This document shows positions 1 to 12,860 of a DNA stretch of 64,000 nt, piece after piece. A program made the position numbers and the translations under genes. The notes under the pieces are model-generated. The model saw nothing but the letters and a program-made list of their open reading frames with translations, was not told the DNA's origin and searched no databases. Numbering within the stretch: position 1 is the first letter of the stretch; each line of letters opens with the position of its first letter. This DNA is from Lutraria lutraria (taxonomy: Eukaryota > Mollusca > Bivalvia > Venerida > Mactridae): positions 7,115,029-7,179,028 of the forward strand of contig OZ026843.1 in assembly GCA_964023205.1 (NCBI GenBank), given 5' to 3'.

Positions 1-1952
1 CTCGGTTGTAAGTGCCCTAGGCTATGATAAATCCGTGTAACTTTAAACATACCACTACACGAAAAAAACGGTTTATCCGAAACACGAGCTTCTGGGTGAG
101 CGTTTATAGGGATAAAGAAATTTCAGCCTCGACCAATCATATTTCTTAACAGTTGTTCAAGACAAGCTTGAGTGAATATGAAATCATTTTCGCGGGTAAC
201 CGCATTAGAGCCCAGTAAAACACAAGGAATGGACGTAAAGATACGCGTTGACATTTACATTTGGGTTTTGTTTTGTAAGGAAGTACGTGTTCCATATTTC
301 AACAAACGTGGTATGTAACATTTATTTGTGACATGTATTTCGTTTTCCTAAAATATATTGAAAAGTAAACACAAATAAATGCTCGTTTATTTGATTTGTA
401 TGTGTATTGTACTATTGATTAGGTTGTGAATAAGCTTGTAAAATCAGAGACAGTAATTATATTTCTCTGGTAAAATTCATATTCTAACCGTTCACGTATT
501 ATTAGGTTTATCTAATTATTTTTCATTGGCAAAGACAACTTGAATTCCAATTCTGTAAAGTACATGTAATTGTGTGTTACCGTGATGGGGTCAATCAGTG
601 TTATCTTATGTCTCTGGGTCAGTTTAGTAGGGTAGATGCATATTGATTGTTCACTTTATGGTTAAGAATGAGCCTGTTCAATTAAAAACTATAACTAAAA
701 TATTAGTCGCGCTCCTAGCTGCTAGCGCAGATTTACTGCCATCTTATCATAGTTGTTTATCGAACTCGCTCATTCTTGTAATTACCGGAAGTGGGATATT
801 TTGCTTATATATATGCACAACGCACGAAACTTACCGCGGCGTTGGTATTATCAATTATCAGGTAGTTACTGTTAATGCGTCCTGAGGTTGGATGTAATCA
901 TTGTCTTTGTTGGTTTATATATCGTTTTGTTATATTAGAATCTCAATCAATGTAATTATCGGCTTGCGTTTTGTTTGTAGTCTATTTTATTGATTCGTAC
1001 CTTGTCTGTTTCGGTCTTATCCATTTCCTCGTACCATTGTACATGTGTAGGTTTCGGTCAGTTATTTAATATTTAGTAGCTATTTGTTCATTGATTATCT
1101 TATTAATGAGTACATTAGTTGTCTTTCTTTTTTATATTGATTGTTATATTTATGATAATGAAAATTTAAAATATGGAAACCCGCAATGACATATTGAAGT
1201 TATTCACTTATTGTTGGACATTGTAGTTTAAATTAATTTTGATATTATGATACATTATATTTTGGCAACTGGAATTAGCATTATTCCAGGTGAGAATTAT
1301 GGATACTTGTAAATCATCAAATATTACTTTTCTGATGCAGAAATGTACATTTAATCATTAGCTATTGATAAAAACTCATTTCATTTAACTTATGTACTTT
1401 CAGTAATTGTTGAACAATACCACTTCTTTAGGATGCATAGCTAAAATGTCAGACGGCCATTTTGTCACTTAATACACAATAATTTGAAAGGTGTTTTGCT
1501 GTAATGCAGTCTTCACGAAAAACTTTCAATCACTGGACATTCGGTCCACTGAAAATGCAAACTTAACTGGACCAAATGAACTTCATACAAAAATTTCATA
1601 TAATTTAGCTAAAAAACATATTTTTCGAGAGTTATTAACATATTTTATTTTTTGTTCTGAAACATGATAACTGAAAGATTTACTGGACCATTGGACCAGT
1701 GACCCAATCAAATTTACTGGACCGATGGCCATTTTGGTGGACTCGGTCCATGGTCCGGTGCTAAGTTCGAAGACTGGTAATGTGGTTTGCAGTGGACTTG
1801 TAGCTTACCCAGGCATGCATGCATATGCTTGGCGGGACATGCATGCATGCATATGCTTGGCGGGACATGTCAATTCAAAGAATTCGCTTATTTTTACTTT
1901 GTTCATGAATGCATACACATGTTCCTTTATATTTTAACTTGTAATATTACAG
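1..1952. other. Left-edge stretch without a recognised protein gene
   Basis: No reading frame here resembles a known family. Around 1440-1760 the motif CTGGACC or its complement recurs several times, which suggests an old dispersed repeat. A possible splice donor (GTATGT at 311) could close a non-coding first exon that would join the exon-like block at 1953, but nothing proves transcription. The rest is AT-rich unique-looking DNA. Confidence 0.4.
1814..1869. repeat. Short tandem duplication, 28-bp period
   Basis: Two adjacent copies of a unit containing GCATATGCTTGGCGGGACA, offset by 28 bp and preceded by a (ATGC)n run. It looks like a simple slippage duplication. Confidence 0.8.
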
Positions 1953-2079
1953 AAGTAGCTACATTGAAGTCAGACAGTTTCAACGATTGCCCATGAACTT
2001 GGTTACATCATTGTGGAGCATTGAAGATCATACTACATAAAGGGATAATCAGAAGATGTTTATCAAGAACAAGTGGGAG
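1953..2079 (+). ncRNA. Exon-like block, possible non-coding RNA exon
   Basis: The block is preceded by a pyrimidine-containing acceptor ending TATTACAG and followed by a good donor (GGGAG|GTAAGAG). It has no sustained reading frame. The satellite array begins immediately downstream, so the array would lie in the intron. A second exon-like block with good splice sites lies at 11472-11555. Both could be exons of one non-coding transcript. This is inferred from splice-site strings only. Confidence 0.2.
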
Positions 2080-2082
2080 GTA

Positions 2083-5000
2083 AGAGTTTTTTTGTCTATC
2101 CTGCCTTTCATCCATTCTCCTAATGTTTCCCAAACCTACTTTAAGGTTTCACTCACTTAGTTTTTTCTCTTTTATTTTGTGTTTTTCTATTATTTTCAGG
2201 TCTTTTTCATTCACCTTTTTACTGATTTTTTTCTCACTTTCTTTAAGGCTTTCATCACTCATTTAAAGTTTCCATTCACATACCTTGAGTTTTTAGTGAT
2301 TTTTCATGGACTCTATCCTAACCAGTAATAACTTATCGTGCAAGGATTTGACAACTTCCTCACATACAGTATATAGTAAAATTAACATTTTAAGGTTTTT
2401 CTCGCTTAAATAGAGATTTCATTCAGTTACTGTAAGTCGTTTTTCACTGACTGTTTTTTTTCGCTTAAAGTTTGACATTGAAACAGTACTTAGCAATTGT
2501 ACGATGATTTTGGAGTGCCCACTGATCTGACCGACTATGTCTAAGTACTGTTTGTGAACGTCATTCTGAATAGCACCAGTCTCCTCACTTCGTTAGAAAG
2601 TAGGTGGGAGATTGGATTGGGAGTCTAGTACTGGTTCTCACAGGAAAGATGGTTAGGTGAACTGTTTGCCTCATGTCACTCTTGACTGTTGAAATGGGGC
2701 GTTAAACTCACTTAAAGTTTTTTTTACTCTTTTATTTAGTGTTTTACCATTATTTTCAGGTCTTTTTCACTCACTTAAAGTTTTCTCTCTCTTTTAGTTA
2801 GTGTTTTTACCATTATTTTCAGGTTTAGTTCATTCACTTTTAAGTTTTTCTTTCCTGTTTAAGGTTTTTCTCACTCATTTTAGGTTCCATTCACTTACTA
2901 CTAGCTTTTTGTCTGTTTTATTTTTGTCTATCCTGCCTTTCATATAATTTCCTAATGTTTCCCAAACCTACTTTAAGGTTTTACTTACTTAGTTCTTTCT
3001 CTTTTATTTTGTGTTTTTTTCATTATTTTCAGGTCTTTTTCATTCACTTTTTAATCTTTTTATCGATTTTATCTCACTTTCTTTAAGGTTTTCATCACTC
3101 ATTTAAAGTTTCCATTCACATACCTTGAGTTTTTAGTGATTTTTCATGGACTCTATTCTAACCAGTAATAACTTACCGTCGTGCAAGGATTTGACAACTT
3201 CCTCACATACAGTATATAGTAAAATTAACATTTTAAGGTTTTTTCGCTTAAAGTTTGACATTGAAACAGTACTTAGCAATTGTACGATGATTTTGGAGTG
3301 CCCACTGATCTGACCGACTATGTCTAAGTACTGTTTGTGAACGTCATTCTGAAAAGCACCAGTCTCCTCACTTCGTTAGAAAGTAGGTGGGAGATTGGAT
3401 TGGGAGTCTAGTACTGGTTCACCCAGGAAAGATGGTTAGGTGAACTGTTTGCCTCATGTCACTCTTGACTGTTGAAATGGGGTGTTAAACTCACTTAAAG
3501 TTTTTTCTCTCTTTTATTTAGTGTTTTACCATTATTTTCAGGTCTTTTTCACTCACTTAAAGTTTTCTCTCTCTTTTAGTTAGTGTTTTTACCATTATTT
3601 TCAGGTTTAGTTCATTCACTTTAAGTTTTTCTTTCCTGTTTAAGGTTTTTCTCACTCATTTTAGGTTCCATTCACTTACTACTAGCTTTTTGTCTGTTTT
3701 ATTTTTGTCTATCCTGCCTTTCATATAATTTCCTAATGTTTCCCAAACCTACTTTAAGGTTTCACTCACTTAGTTCTTTCTCTTTTATTTTGTGTTTTTC
3801 TATTATTTTCAGGTCTTTTTCATTCACTTAATCTTTTTACCGATTTTATCTCACTTTCTTTAAGGTTTTCATCACTCATTTAAAGTTTCCATTCACATAC
3901 GTTGAGTTTTTCGTCATTTTTCATGGACTCTATCCTAACCAGTAATAACTTATCGTCGTGCAAGGATTTGACAACTTCCTCACATACAGTATATAGTAAA
4001 ATTAACATTTTAGGTTTTTTCTCGCTTACATAGAGATTTCATTCAGTTACTGTAAGTCGTTTTTCAATGACTGTTTTTTTATTTCGCTTAAAGTTTGACA
4101 TTGAAACAGTACTTAGCAATTGTACGATGATTTTGGAGTGCCCACTGATCTGACCGACTATGTCTAAGTACTGTTTGTGAACGTCATTTTGAAAAGCACC
4201 AGTCTTCTCACTTCGTTAGAAAGTAGGCAGTTGCTTTAAATGGGAGATTGGATTGGGAGTCTAGTACTGGTTCTCCCAGGAAAGATGGTTAGGTGAACTG
4301 TTTGCCTCATGTCACTCTTGACTGTTGAAATGGGGTGTTAAACTCACTTAAAGTTTTTTCTCTCTTTTATTTAGTATTTTACCATTATTTTCAGGTCTTT
4401 TTCACTCACTTAAAGTTTTCTCTCTCTTTAAGTTAGTGTTTTTACCCTTATTTTCAGGTTTAGTTCATTCACTTTATGTTTTTCTTTCCTGTTTAAGGTT
4501 TTTCTCACTCATTTTAGGTTCCATTCACTTACTACTAGCTTTTTGTCTGTTTTATTTTTGTCTATCCTGCCTTTCATATAATTTCCTAATGTTTCCCAAA
4601 CCTACTTTAAGGTTTCACTCACTTAGTTCTTTCTCCTTTATTTTGTGTTTTTTCATTATTTTCAGGTCTTTTTCATTCACTTTTAATCTTTTAACCGATT
4701 TTTTCTCACTTTCTTTAAGGTTTTCATCACTCATTTAAAGTTTCCATTCACATACCTTGAGTTTTTAGTGATTTTTCATGGACTCTATCCTAACCAGTAA
4801 TAACTTATCGTCATGCAAGGATTTGACAACTTCCTCACATACAGTATATAGTAAAATTAACATTTTAAGGTTTTTTCGCTTAAAGTTTGACATTGAAACA
4901 GTACTTAGCAATTGTACGATGATTTTGGAGTGCCCACTGATCTGACCGACTATGTCTAAGTACTGTTTGTGAACGTCGTTCTGAAAAGCACCAGTCTCCT

Positions 5001-8000
5001 CACTTCGTTAGAAAGTAGGTGGGAGATTGGATTGGGAGTCTAGTACTGGTTCACCCAGGAAAGATGGTTAGGTGAACTGTTTGCCTCATGTCACTCTTGA
5101 CTGTTGAAATGGGGCGTTAAACTCACTTAAAGTTTTTTCTCTCTTTTATTTAGTGTTTTACCATTATTTTCAGGTCTTTTTCACTCACTTAAAGTTTTCT
5201 CTCTCTTTTAGTTAGTGTTTTTACCATTATTTTCAGGTTTAGTTCATTCACTTTAAGTTTTTCTTTCCTGTTTAAGGTTTTTCTCACTCATTTTAGGTTC
5301 CATTCACTTACTACTAGCTTTTTGTCTGTTTTATTTTTGTCTATCCTGCCTTTCATATAATTTCCTAATGTTTCCCAAACCTACTTTAAGGTTTCACTCA
5401 CTTAGTTCTTTCTCTTTTATTTTGTGTTTTTCTATTATTTTCAGGTCTTTTTCATTCACTTAATCTTTTTACCGATTTTATCTCACTTTCTTTAAGGTTT
5501 TCATCACTCATTTAAAGTTTCCATTCACATACGTTGAGTTTTTCGTCATTTTTCATGGACTCTATCCTAACCAGTAATAACTTATCGTCGTGCAAGGATT
5601 TGAGAACTTCCTCACATACAGTATATAGTAAAATTAACATTTTAAGTTTTTTCTCGCTTACATAGAGATTTCATTCAGTTACTGTAAGTCGTTTTTCACT
5701 GACTGTTTTTTTTTTCGCTTAAAGTTTGACATTGAAACAGTACTTAGCAATTGTACGATGATTTTGGAGTGCCCACTGATCTGACCGACTATGTCTAAGT
5801 ACTGTTTGTGAACGTCATTTTGAAAAGCACCAGTCTTCTCACTTCGTTAGAAAGAAGGCAGTTGCTTTAAATGGGAGATTGGATTGGGAGTCTAGTACTG
5901 GTTCTCCCAGGAAAGATGGTTAGGTGAGCTGTTTGCCTCATGTCACTCTTGACTGTTGAAATGGGGTGTTAAACTCACTTAAAGTTTTTTCTCTCTTTTA
6001 TTTAGTGTTTTACCATTATTTTCAGGTCTTTTTCACTCACTTAAAGTTTTCTCTCTCTTTAAGTTAGTGTTTTTACCATTATTTTCAGGTTTAGTTCATT
6101 CACTTTAAGTTTTTCTTTCCTGTTTAAGGTTTTTCTCACTCATTTTAGGTTCCATTCACTTACTACTAGCTTTTTGTCTGTTTTATTTTTGTCTATCCTG
6201 CCTTTCATATAATTTCCTAATGTTTCCCAAACCTACTTTAAGGTTTCACTCACTTAGTTCTTTCTCTTTTATTTTGTGTTTTTTTCATTATTTTCAGGTC
6301 TTTTTCATTCACTTTTAATCTTTTTACCGATTTTTTCTCACTTTCTTTAAGGTTTTCATCACTCATTTAAAGTTTCCATTCACATACCTTGAGTTTTTAG
6401 TGATTTTTCATGGACTCTATCCTAACCAGTAATAACTTATCGTCATGCAAGGATTTGACAACTTCCTCACATACAGTATATAGTAAAATTAACATTTTAA
6501 GGTTTTTTCGCTTAAAGTTTGACATTGAAACAGTACTTAGCAATTGTACGATGATTTTGGAGTGCCCACTGATCTGACCGACTATGTCTAAGTACTGTTT
6601 GTGAACGTCATTCTGAAAAGCACCAGTCTCCTCACTTCGTTAGAAAGTAGGTGGGAGATTGGATTGGGAGTCTAGTACTGGTTCACCCAGGAAAGATGGT
6701 TAGGTGAACTGTTTGCCTCATGTCACTCTTGACTGTTGAAATGGGGTGTTAAACTCACTTAAAGTTTTTTCTCTCTTTTATTTAGTGTTTTACCATTATT
6801 TTCAGGTCTTTTTCACTCACTTAAAGTTTTCTCTCTCTTTTAGTTAGTGTTTTTACCATTATTTTCAGGTTTAGTTCATTCACTTTAAGTTTTTCTTTCC
6901 TGTTTAAGGTTTTTCTCACTCATTTTAGGTTCCATTCACTTACTACTAGCTTTTTGTCTGTTTTATTTTTGTCTATCCTGCCTTTCATATAATTTCCTAA
7001 TGTTTCTCAAACCTACTTTAAGGTTTCACTCACTTAGTTCTTTCTCTTTTATTTTGTGTTTTTCTATTATTTTCAGGTCTTTTTCATTCACTTAATCTTT
7101 TTACAGATTTTATCTCACTTTCTTTAAGGTTTTCATCACTCATTTAAAGTTTCCATTCACATACGTTGAGTTTTTCGTCATTTTTCATGGACTCTATCCT
7201 AACCAGTAATAACTTATCGTCGTGCAAGGATTTGACAACTTCATCACATACAGTATATAGTAAAATTAACATTTTAGGTTTTTTCTCGCTTACATAGAGA
7301 TTTCATTCAGTTACTGTAAGTCGTTTTTCAATGACTGTTTTTTTATTTCGCTTAAAGTTTGACATTGAAACAGTACTTAGCAATTGTACGATGATTTTGG
7401 AGTGCCCACTGATCTGACCGACTATGTCTAAGTACTGTTTGTGAACGTCATTTTGAAAAGCACCAGTCTTCTCACTTCGTTAGAAAGTAGGCAGTTGCTT
7501 TAAATGGGAGATTGGATTGGGAGTCTAGTACTGGTTCTCCCAGGAAAGATGGTTAGGTGAACTGTTTGCCTCATGTCACTCTTGACTGTTGAAATGGGGT
7601 GTTAAACTCACTTAAAGTTTTTTCTCTCTTTTATTTAGTATTTTACCATTATTTTCAGGTCTTTTTCACTCACTTAAAGTTTTCTCTCTCTTTAAGTTAG
7701 TGTTTTTACCCTTATTTTCAGGTTTAGTTCATTCACTTTATGTTTTTCTTTCCTGTTTAAGGTTTTTCTCACTCATTTTAGGTTCCATTCACTTACTACT
7801 AGCTTTTTGTCTGTTTTATTTTTGTCTATCCTGCCTTTCATATAATTTCCTAATGTTTCCCAAACCTACTTTAAGGTTTCACTCACTTAGTTCTTTCTCC
7901 TTTATTTTGTGTTTTTTCATTATTTTCAGGTCTTTTTCATTCACTTTTAATCTTTTAACCGATTTTTTCTCACTTTCTTTAAGGTTTTCATCACTCATTT

Positions 8001-11000
8001 AAAGTTTCCATTCACATACCTTGAGTTTTTAGTGATTTTTCATGGACTCTATCCTAACCAGTAATAACTTATCGTCATGCAAGGATTTGACAACTTCCTC
8101 ACATACAGTATATAGTAAAATTAACATTTTAAGGTTTTTTCGCTTAAAGTTTGACATTGAAACAGTACTTAGCAATTGTACGATGATTTTGGAGTGCCCA
8201 CTGATCTGACCGACTATGTCTAAGTACTGTTTGTGAACGTCGTTCTGAAAAGCACCAGTCTCCTCACTTCGTTAGAAAGTAGGTGGGAGATTGGATTGGG
8301 AGTCTAGTACTGGTTCACCCAGGAAAGATGGTTAGGTGAACTGTTTGCCTCATGTCACTCTTGACTGTTGAAATGGGGCGTTAAACTCACTTAAAGTTTT
8401 TTCTCTCTTTTATTTAGTGTTTTACCATTATTTTCAGGTCTTTTTCACTCACTTAAAGTTTTCTCTCTCTTTTAGTTAGTGTTTTTACCATTATTTTCAG
8501 GTTTAGTTCATTCACTTTAAGTTTTTCTTTCCTGTTTAAGGTTTTTCTCACTCATTTTAGGTTCCATTCACTTACTACTAGCTTTTTGTCTGTTTTATTT
8601 TTGTCTATCCTGCCTTTCATATAATTTCCTAATGTTTCCCAAACCTACTTTAAGGTTTCACTCACTTAGTTCTTTCTCTTTTATTTTGTGTTTTTCTATT
8701 ATTTTCAGGTCTTTTTCATTCACTTAATCTTTTTACCGATTTTATCTCACTTTCTTTAAGGTTTTCATCACTCATTTAAAGTTTCCATTCACATACGTTG
8801 AGTTTTTCGTCATTTTTCATGGACTCTATCCTAACCAGTAATAACTTATCGTCGTGCAAGGATTTGAGAACTTCCTCACATACAGTATATAGTAAAATTA
8901 ACATTTTAAGTTTTTTCTCGCTTACATAGAGATTTCATTCAGTTACTGTAAGTCGTTTTTCACTGACTGTTTTTTTTTTCGCTTAAAGTTTGACATTGAA
9001 ACAGTACTTAGCAATTGTACGATGATTTTGGAGTGCCCACTGATCTGACCGACTATGTCTAAGTACTGTTTGTGAACGTCATTTTGAAAAGCACCAGTCT
9101 TCTCACTTCGTTAGAAAGAAGGCAGTTGCTTTAAATGGGAGATTGGATTGGGAGTCTAGTACTGGTTCTCCCAGGAAAGATGGTTAGGTGAGCTGTTTGC
9201 CTCATGTCACTCTTGACTGTTGAAATGGGGTGTTAAACTCACTTAAAGTTTTTTCTCTCTTTTATTTAGTGTTTTACCATTATTTTCAGGTCTTTTTCAC
9301 TCACTTAAAGTTTTCTCTCTCTTTAAGTTAGTGTTTTTACCATTATTTTCAGGTTTAGTTCATTCACTTTAAGTTTTTCTTTCCTGTTTAAGGTTTTTCT
9401 CACTCATTTTAGGTTCCATTCACTTACTACTAGCTTTTTGTCTGTTTTATTTTTGTCTATCCTGCCTTTCATATAATTTCCTAATGTTTCCCAAACCTAC
9501 TTTAAGGTTTCACTCACTTAGTTCTTTCTCTTTTATTTTGTGTTTTTTTCATTATTTTCAGGTCTTTTTCATTCACTTTTAATCTTTTTACCGATTTTTT
9601 CTCACTTTCTTTAAGGTTTTCATCACTCATTTAAAGTTTCCATTCACATACCTTGAGTTTTTAGTGATTTTTCATGGACTCTATCCTAACCAGTAATAAC
9701 TTATCGTCATGCAAGGATTTGACAACTTCCTCACATACAGTATATAGTAAAATTAACATTTTAAGGTTTTTTCGCTTAAAGTTTGACATTGAAACAGTAC
9801 TTAGCAATTGTACGATGATTTTGGAGTGCCCACTGATCTGACCGACTATGTCTAAGTACTGTTTGTGAACGTCATTCTGAAAAGCACCAGTCTCCTCACT
9901 TCGTTAGAAAGTAGGTGGGAGATTGGATTGGGAGTCTAGTACTGGTTCACCCAGGAAAGATGGTTAGGTGAACTGTTTGCCTCATGTCACTCTTGACTGT
10001 TGAAATGGGGTGTTAAACTCACTTAAAGTTTTTTCTCTCTTTTATTTAGTGTTTTACCATTATTTTCAGGTCTTTTTCACTCACTTAAAGTTTTCTCTCT
10101 CTTTTAGTTAGTGTTTTTACCATTATTTTCAGGTTTAGTTCATTCACTTTAAGTTTTTCTTTCCTGTTTAAGGTTTTTCTCACTCATTTTAGGTTCCATT
10201 CACTTACTACTAGCTTTTTGTCTGTTTTATTTTTGTCTATCCTGCCTTTCATATAATTTCCTAATGTTTCTCAAACCTACTTTAAGGTTTCACTCACTTA
10301 GTTCTTTCTCTTTTATTTTGTGTTTTTCTATTATTTTCAGGTCTTTTTCATTCACTTAATCTTTTTACAGATTTTATCTCACTTTCTTTAAGGTTTTCAT
10401 CACTCATTTAAAGTTTCCATTCACATACGTTGAGTTTTTCGTCATTTTTCATGGACTCTATCCTAACCAGTAATAACTTATCGTCGTGCAAGGATTTGAC
10501 AACTTCATCACATACAGTATATAGTAAAATTAACATTTTAGGTTTTTTCTCGCTTACATAGAGATTTCATTCAGTTACTGTAAGTCGTTTTTCAATGACT
10601 GTTTTTTTATTTCGCTTAAAGTTTGACATTGAAACAGTACTTAGCAATTGTACGATGATTTTGGAGTGCCCACTGATCTGACCGACTATGTCTAAGTACT
10701 GTTTGTGAACGTCATTTTGAAAAGCACCAGTCTTCTCACTTCGTTAGAAAGTAGGCAGTTGCTTTAAATGGGAGATTGGATTGGGAGTCTAGTACTGGTT
10801 CTCCCAGGAAAGATGGTTAGGTGAACTGTTTGCCTCATGTCACTCTTGACTGTTGAAATGGGGTGTTAAACTCACTTAAAGTTTTTTCTCTCTTTTATTT
10901 AGTGTTTTACCATTATTTTCAGGTCTTTTTCACTCACTTAAAGTTTTCTCTCTCTTTAAGTGAGTGTTTTTACCATTATTTTCAGGTTTAGTTCATTCAC

Positions 11001-11335
11001 TTTAAGTTTTTCTTTCCTGTTTAAGGTTTTTATCACTCATTTTAAGTTCCATTCACTTACTACTAGCTTTTTGTCTGTTTTATTTTTGTCTATCCTGCCT
11101 TATATATAATTTCCTAATGTTTCCCAAACCTACTTTAAGGTTTCACTCACTTAGTTCTTTCTCTTTTATTTTGTGTTTTTCTATTATTTTCAGGTCTTTT
11201 TCATTCACTTAATCTTTTTACCGATTTTTTCTCACTTTCTTTAAGGTTTTCATCAAAAATCGATATTTTAAGGTTTCTCACACTCACTTAAGAGGTTCCA
11301 TTCACTTCCTAAATTTTTTATCAGAATTCGTTCAG
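2083..11335. repeat. Satellite array with dimeric and tetrameric higher-order structure
   Basis: A marker string (TCTATCCTGCC) recurs at 2927, 3708, 4561, 5340, 6192, 6972, 7825, 8604, 9456, 10236 and 11089. The spacing therefore alternates between about 780 and 853 bp. The long unit differs by an extra block of about 57 bp (after CTCGCTTACATAGAG) and a 15-bp piece (GCAGTTGCTTTAAAT). Variant bases repeat every 3,264 bp: for example, the 303-nt frames at 4436 and 7700 encode identical proteins, giving a tetrameric super-repeat (A-B-A'-B'). Each unit is T-rich and contains degenerate 35-45-bp subrepeats (CACTTAAAGTTTT-type), several ATTATTTTCAGGT strings, and a SINE-like segment. The first and last units are partial and diverged. 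Confidence 0.95.
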
Positions 11336-11471
11336 TTCCTCAGGTCAGCTATCTAGGTTATGTGTGTCCATATTTATTGCAGATGAATTAAACTGATGTA
11401 AAAAATGGTACATTTTAGGTACGGGTAAATTTGTTACATGTGATGTTAAGTTCTTACTTTTTCTTTGATAG

Positions 11472-11555
11472 GACCTCAGTTTCTCTGGTTGGTAATGCAG
11501 TGCAATGAGCCATCATCAAAATGGAACTATATTTAATGAGTAGCATGTCCATAAG
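11472..11555 (+). ncRNA. Exon-like block downstream of the satellite
   Basis: The block is bounded by an acceptor (TTCTTTGATAG) and a good donor (ATAAG|GTGAGTATC), with no long open frame. It could follow the block at 1953-2079 in a non-coding transcript whose intron is the satellite array. Expression is unproven. Confidence 0.2.
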
Positions 11556-11676
11556 GTGAGTATCATAATCAGTTTACAAAAAGTACATTGTTATGTGAAC
11601 TATTTATCAAATGTATACAAGATATTTTGGAAATGACTTATACAAAAAACAAACTAAAAGCCTCAGGAAGTACATA

Positions 11677-11851
11677 CAGCACAACCTCTCCAGAGCGGCC
11701 CTCTCTTAAACAACAACCTCCCTTTAACAAGAATATTGATTTTCCCACTGCATGATTTAACTAGTAATTTAACTGCTGTAGAACAACAATCTCTCAACAA
11801 CAATATAATTTTGCTAGTCCCATAGGGTGTTTCTTTGGAGAGGTTACACTG
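11677..11851. mobile_element. MITE with pogo/Tigger-like termini (short copy)
   Basis: The left end reads CAGCACAACCTCTCCAGAG and the right end, reversed, reads CAGTGTAACCTCTCCAAAG, so the two form imperfect terminal inverted repeats. The same termini and the internal phrase 'acaacaacctc' occur in the copy at 15275. The CAGT..AACCTCT terminus and TA flank fit the Tc1/mariner-pogo group. No transposase is present. Confidence 0.7.
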
Positions 11852-12395
11852 TTTGTTTGTAATATAAAGCACATAATTGATGGAAGCTTGTTTATTGCTT
11901 TTGATTTAATTTTGCGGCACATTTTATTGATTTCATGGAAGCTAGATGATATAGACCTTGATAATAAATAAGTCATACATTTTAAAGATTCCTGAATGTC
12001 TAAATATACAGGTGTCACTGATTTAAGAAGGCTGCATCAGTCCATCTGATGTTTTATGTTTTGTTAATATTCAAATCAGCTATGTTGATTGTATGGGAGA
12101 TCAATTTATTTTATTAAATGTTTATTTTTTGTGTTCTATCACTGTACATGTTATATTTACTGGTCAGTAGAGCATGCTGATACTACAAATGTATATTTAT
12201 GTTTGAAACACTTATTGATGTTTCAGTTTAAGCTATGTTTTGACAGCATGCTTAATTAAATTTAAGTTTAATATCTTTCTAGTTAGATTGACAAATTTTA
12301 TTCTTAGATATGCATGACTGTGTCAAAATGGCTAATATAATTGCTATATTAAAATTAATGAATGCTTTCGTTTAAAATAACTAGGTTTTTTTTTT
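11820..12395. repeat. Diverged long repeat, copy 1 of 2
   Basis: From the right end of the MITE onwards this stretch aligns by eye with 18265-18785. Shared strings include TTTATTTTTTGTGTTC, ATATTTACTGGTCA and TTGATGTTTCAG, in the same order and orientation. Identity is moderate, with indels. It is either an old duplication that included the MITE or two copies of a larger uncharacterised element. Confidence 0.7.
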
Positions 12396-12566
12396 TCATA
12401 AAATATATACTGTGATTTATATCTTTTTTTATCACACTTGAAGTTGAATGTTATCTGGTTTGGGCCATATTAAGTCATTTAGTGACTTTATTTTCATGTT
12501 TCAATTGATTATATGTAATATATATTTCAGTATGTTGAAAGGCAAGTCTCACCAACTTGAACACAT

Positions 12567-12860
12567 CAGCTTCCCGGTTAGCCCAGTGGTTAGAGTGTTG
12601 GCCTACTGGTCAAGAGGTTCTGAATTTGAACTCGGTCCGTGACAAATCTGACCGATGATATTACATACAAATGATCCTATGTTAATTGTCCTCCACCCCT
12701 GAATTTGGTGGGGTAGCTTGGCAATAGCTTGTGGATAGAATGTGGTTAGTACTGGTTAAGACATAAAATGAAGTCCAGAAAAGCTGGTTAGGATAGCTGC
12801 CCGTCTCAGTATTAATGGAAAAGTGTTGAAAATGGTGTTAAATCTGATGAAATGAAAATT
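12567..12860 (+). mobile_element. tRNA-derived SINE
   Basis: The head resembles a tRNA: an A-box-like TAGCCCAGTGG is followed about 40 nt later by a B-box-like GGTTCTGAATTTGAAC. The body continues through 'ctgaccgatga' and 'agtactggtt', and ends in 'gctggttaggatagctgcc' and 'gtgttgaaaatggtgttaaa'. Related tails occur in the satellite units and in the minus-strand SINEs near 58.3 and 61.2 kb. The architecture fits the V-SINE-like families known from molluscs; the exact family is not determined. Confidence 0.7.

Noticed and set aside
4436..8002. Two identical 100-codon open frames (4436-4738 and 7700-8002)
   Set aside because: They are translations of the same position in two copies of the satellite super-repeat; the composition is just the T-rich repeat, with no conserved domain.
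2083..11335. CRISPR-like or phage-type repeat array
   Set aside because: The units are hundreds of bases long with no spacers, and the DNA is clearly eukaryotic.
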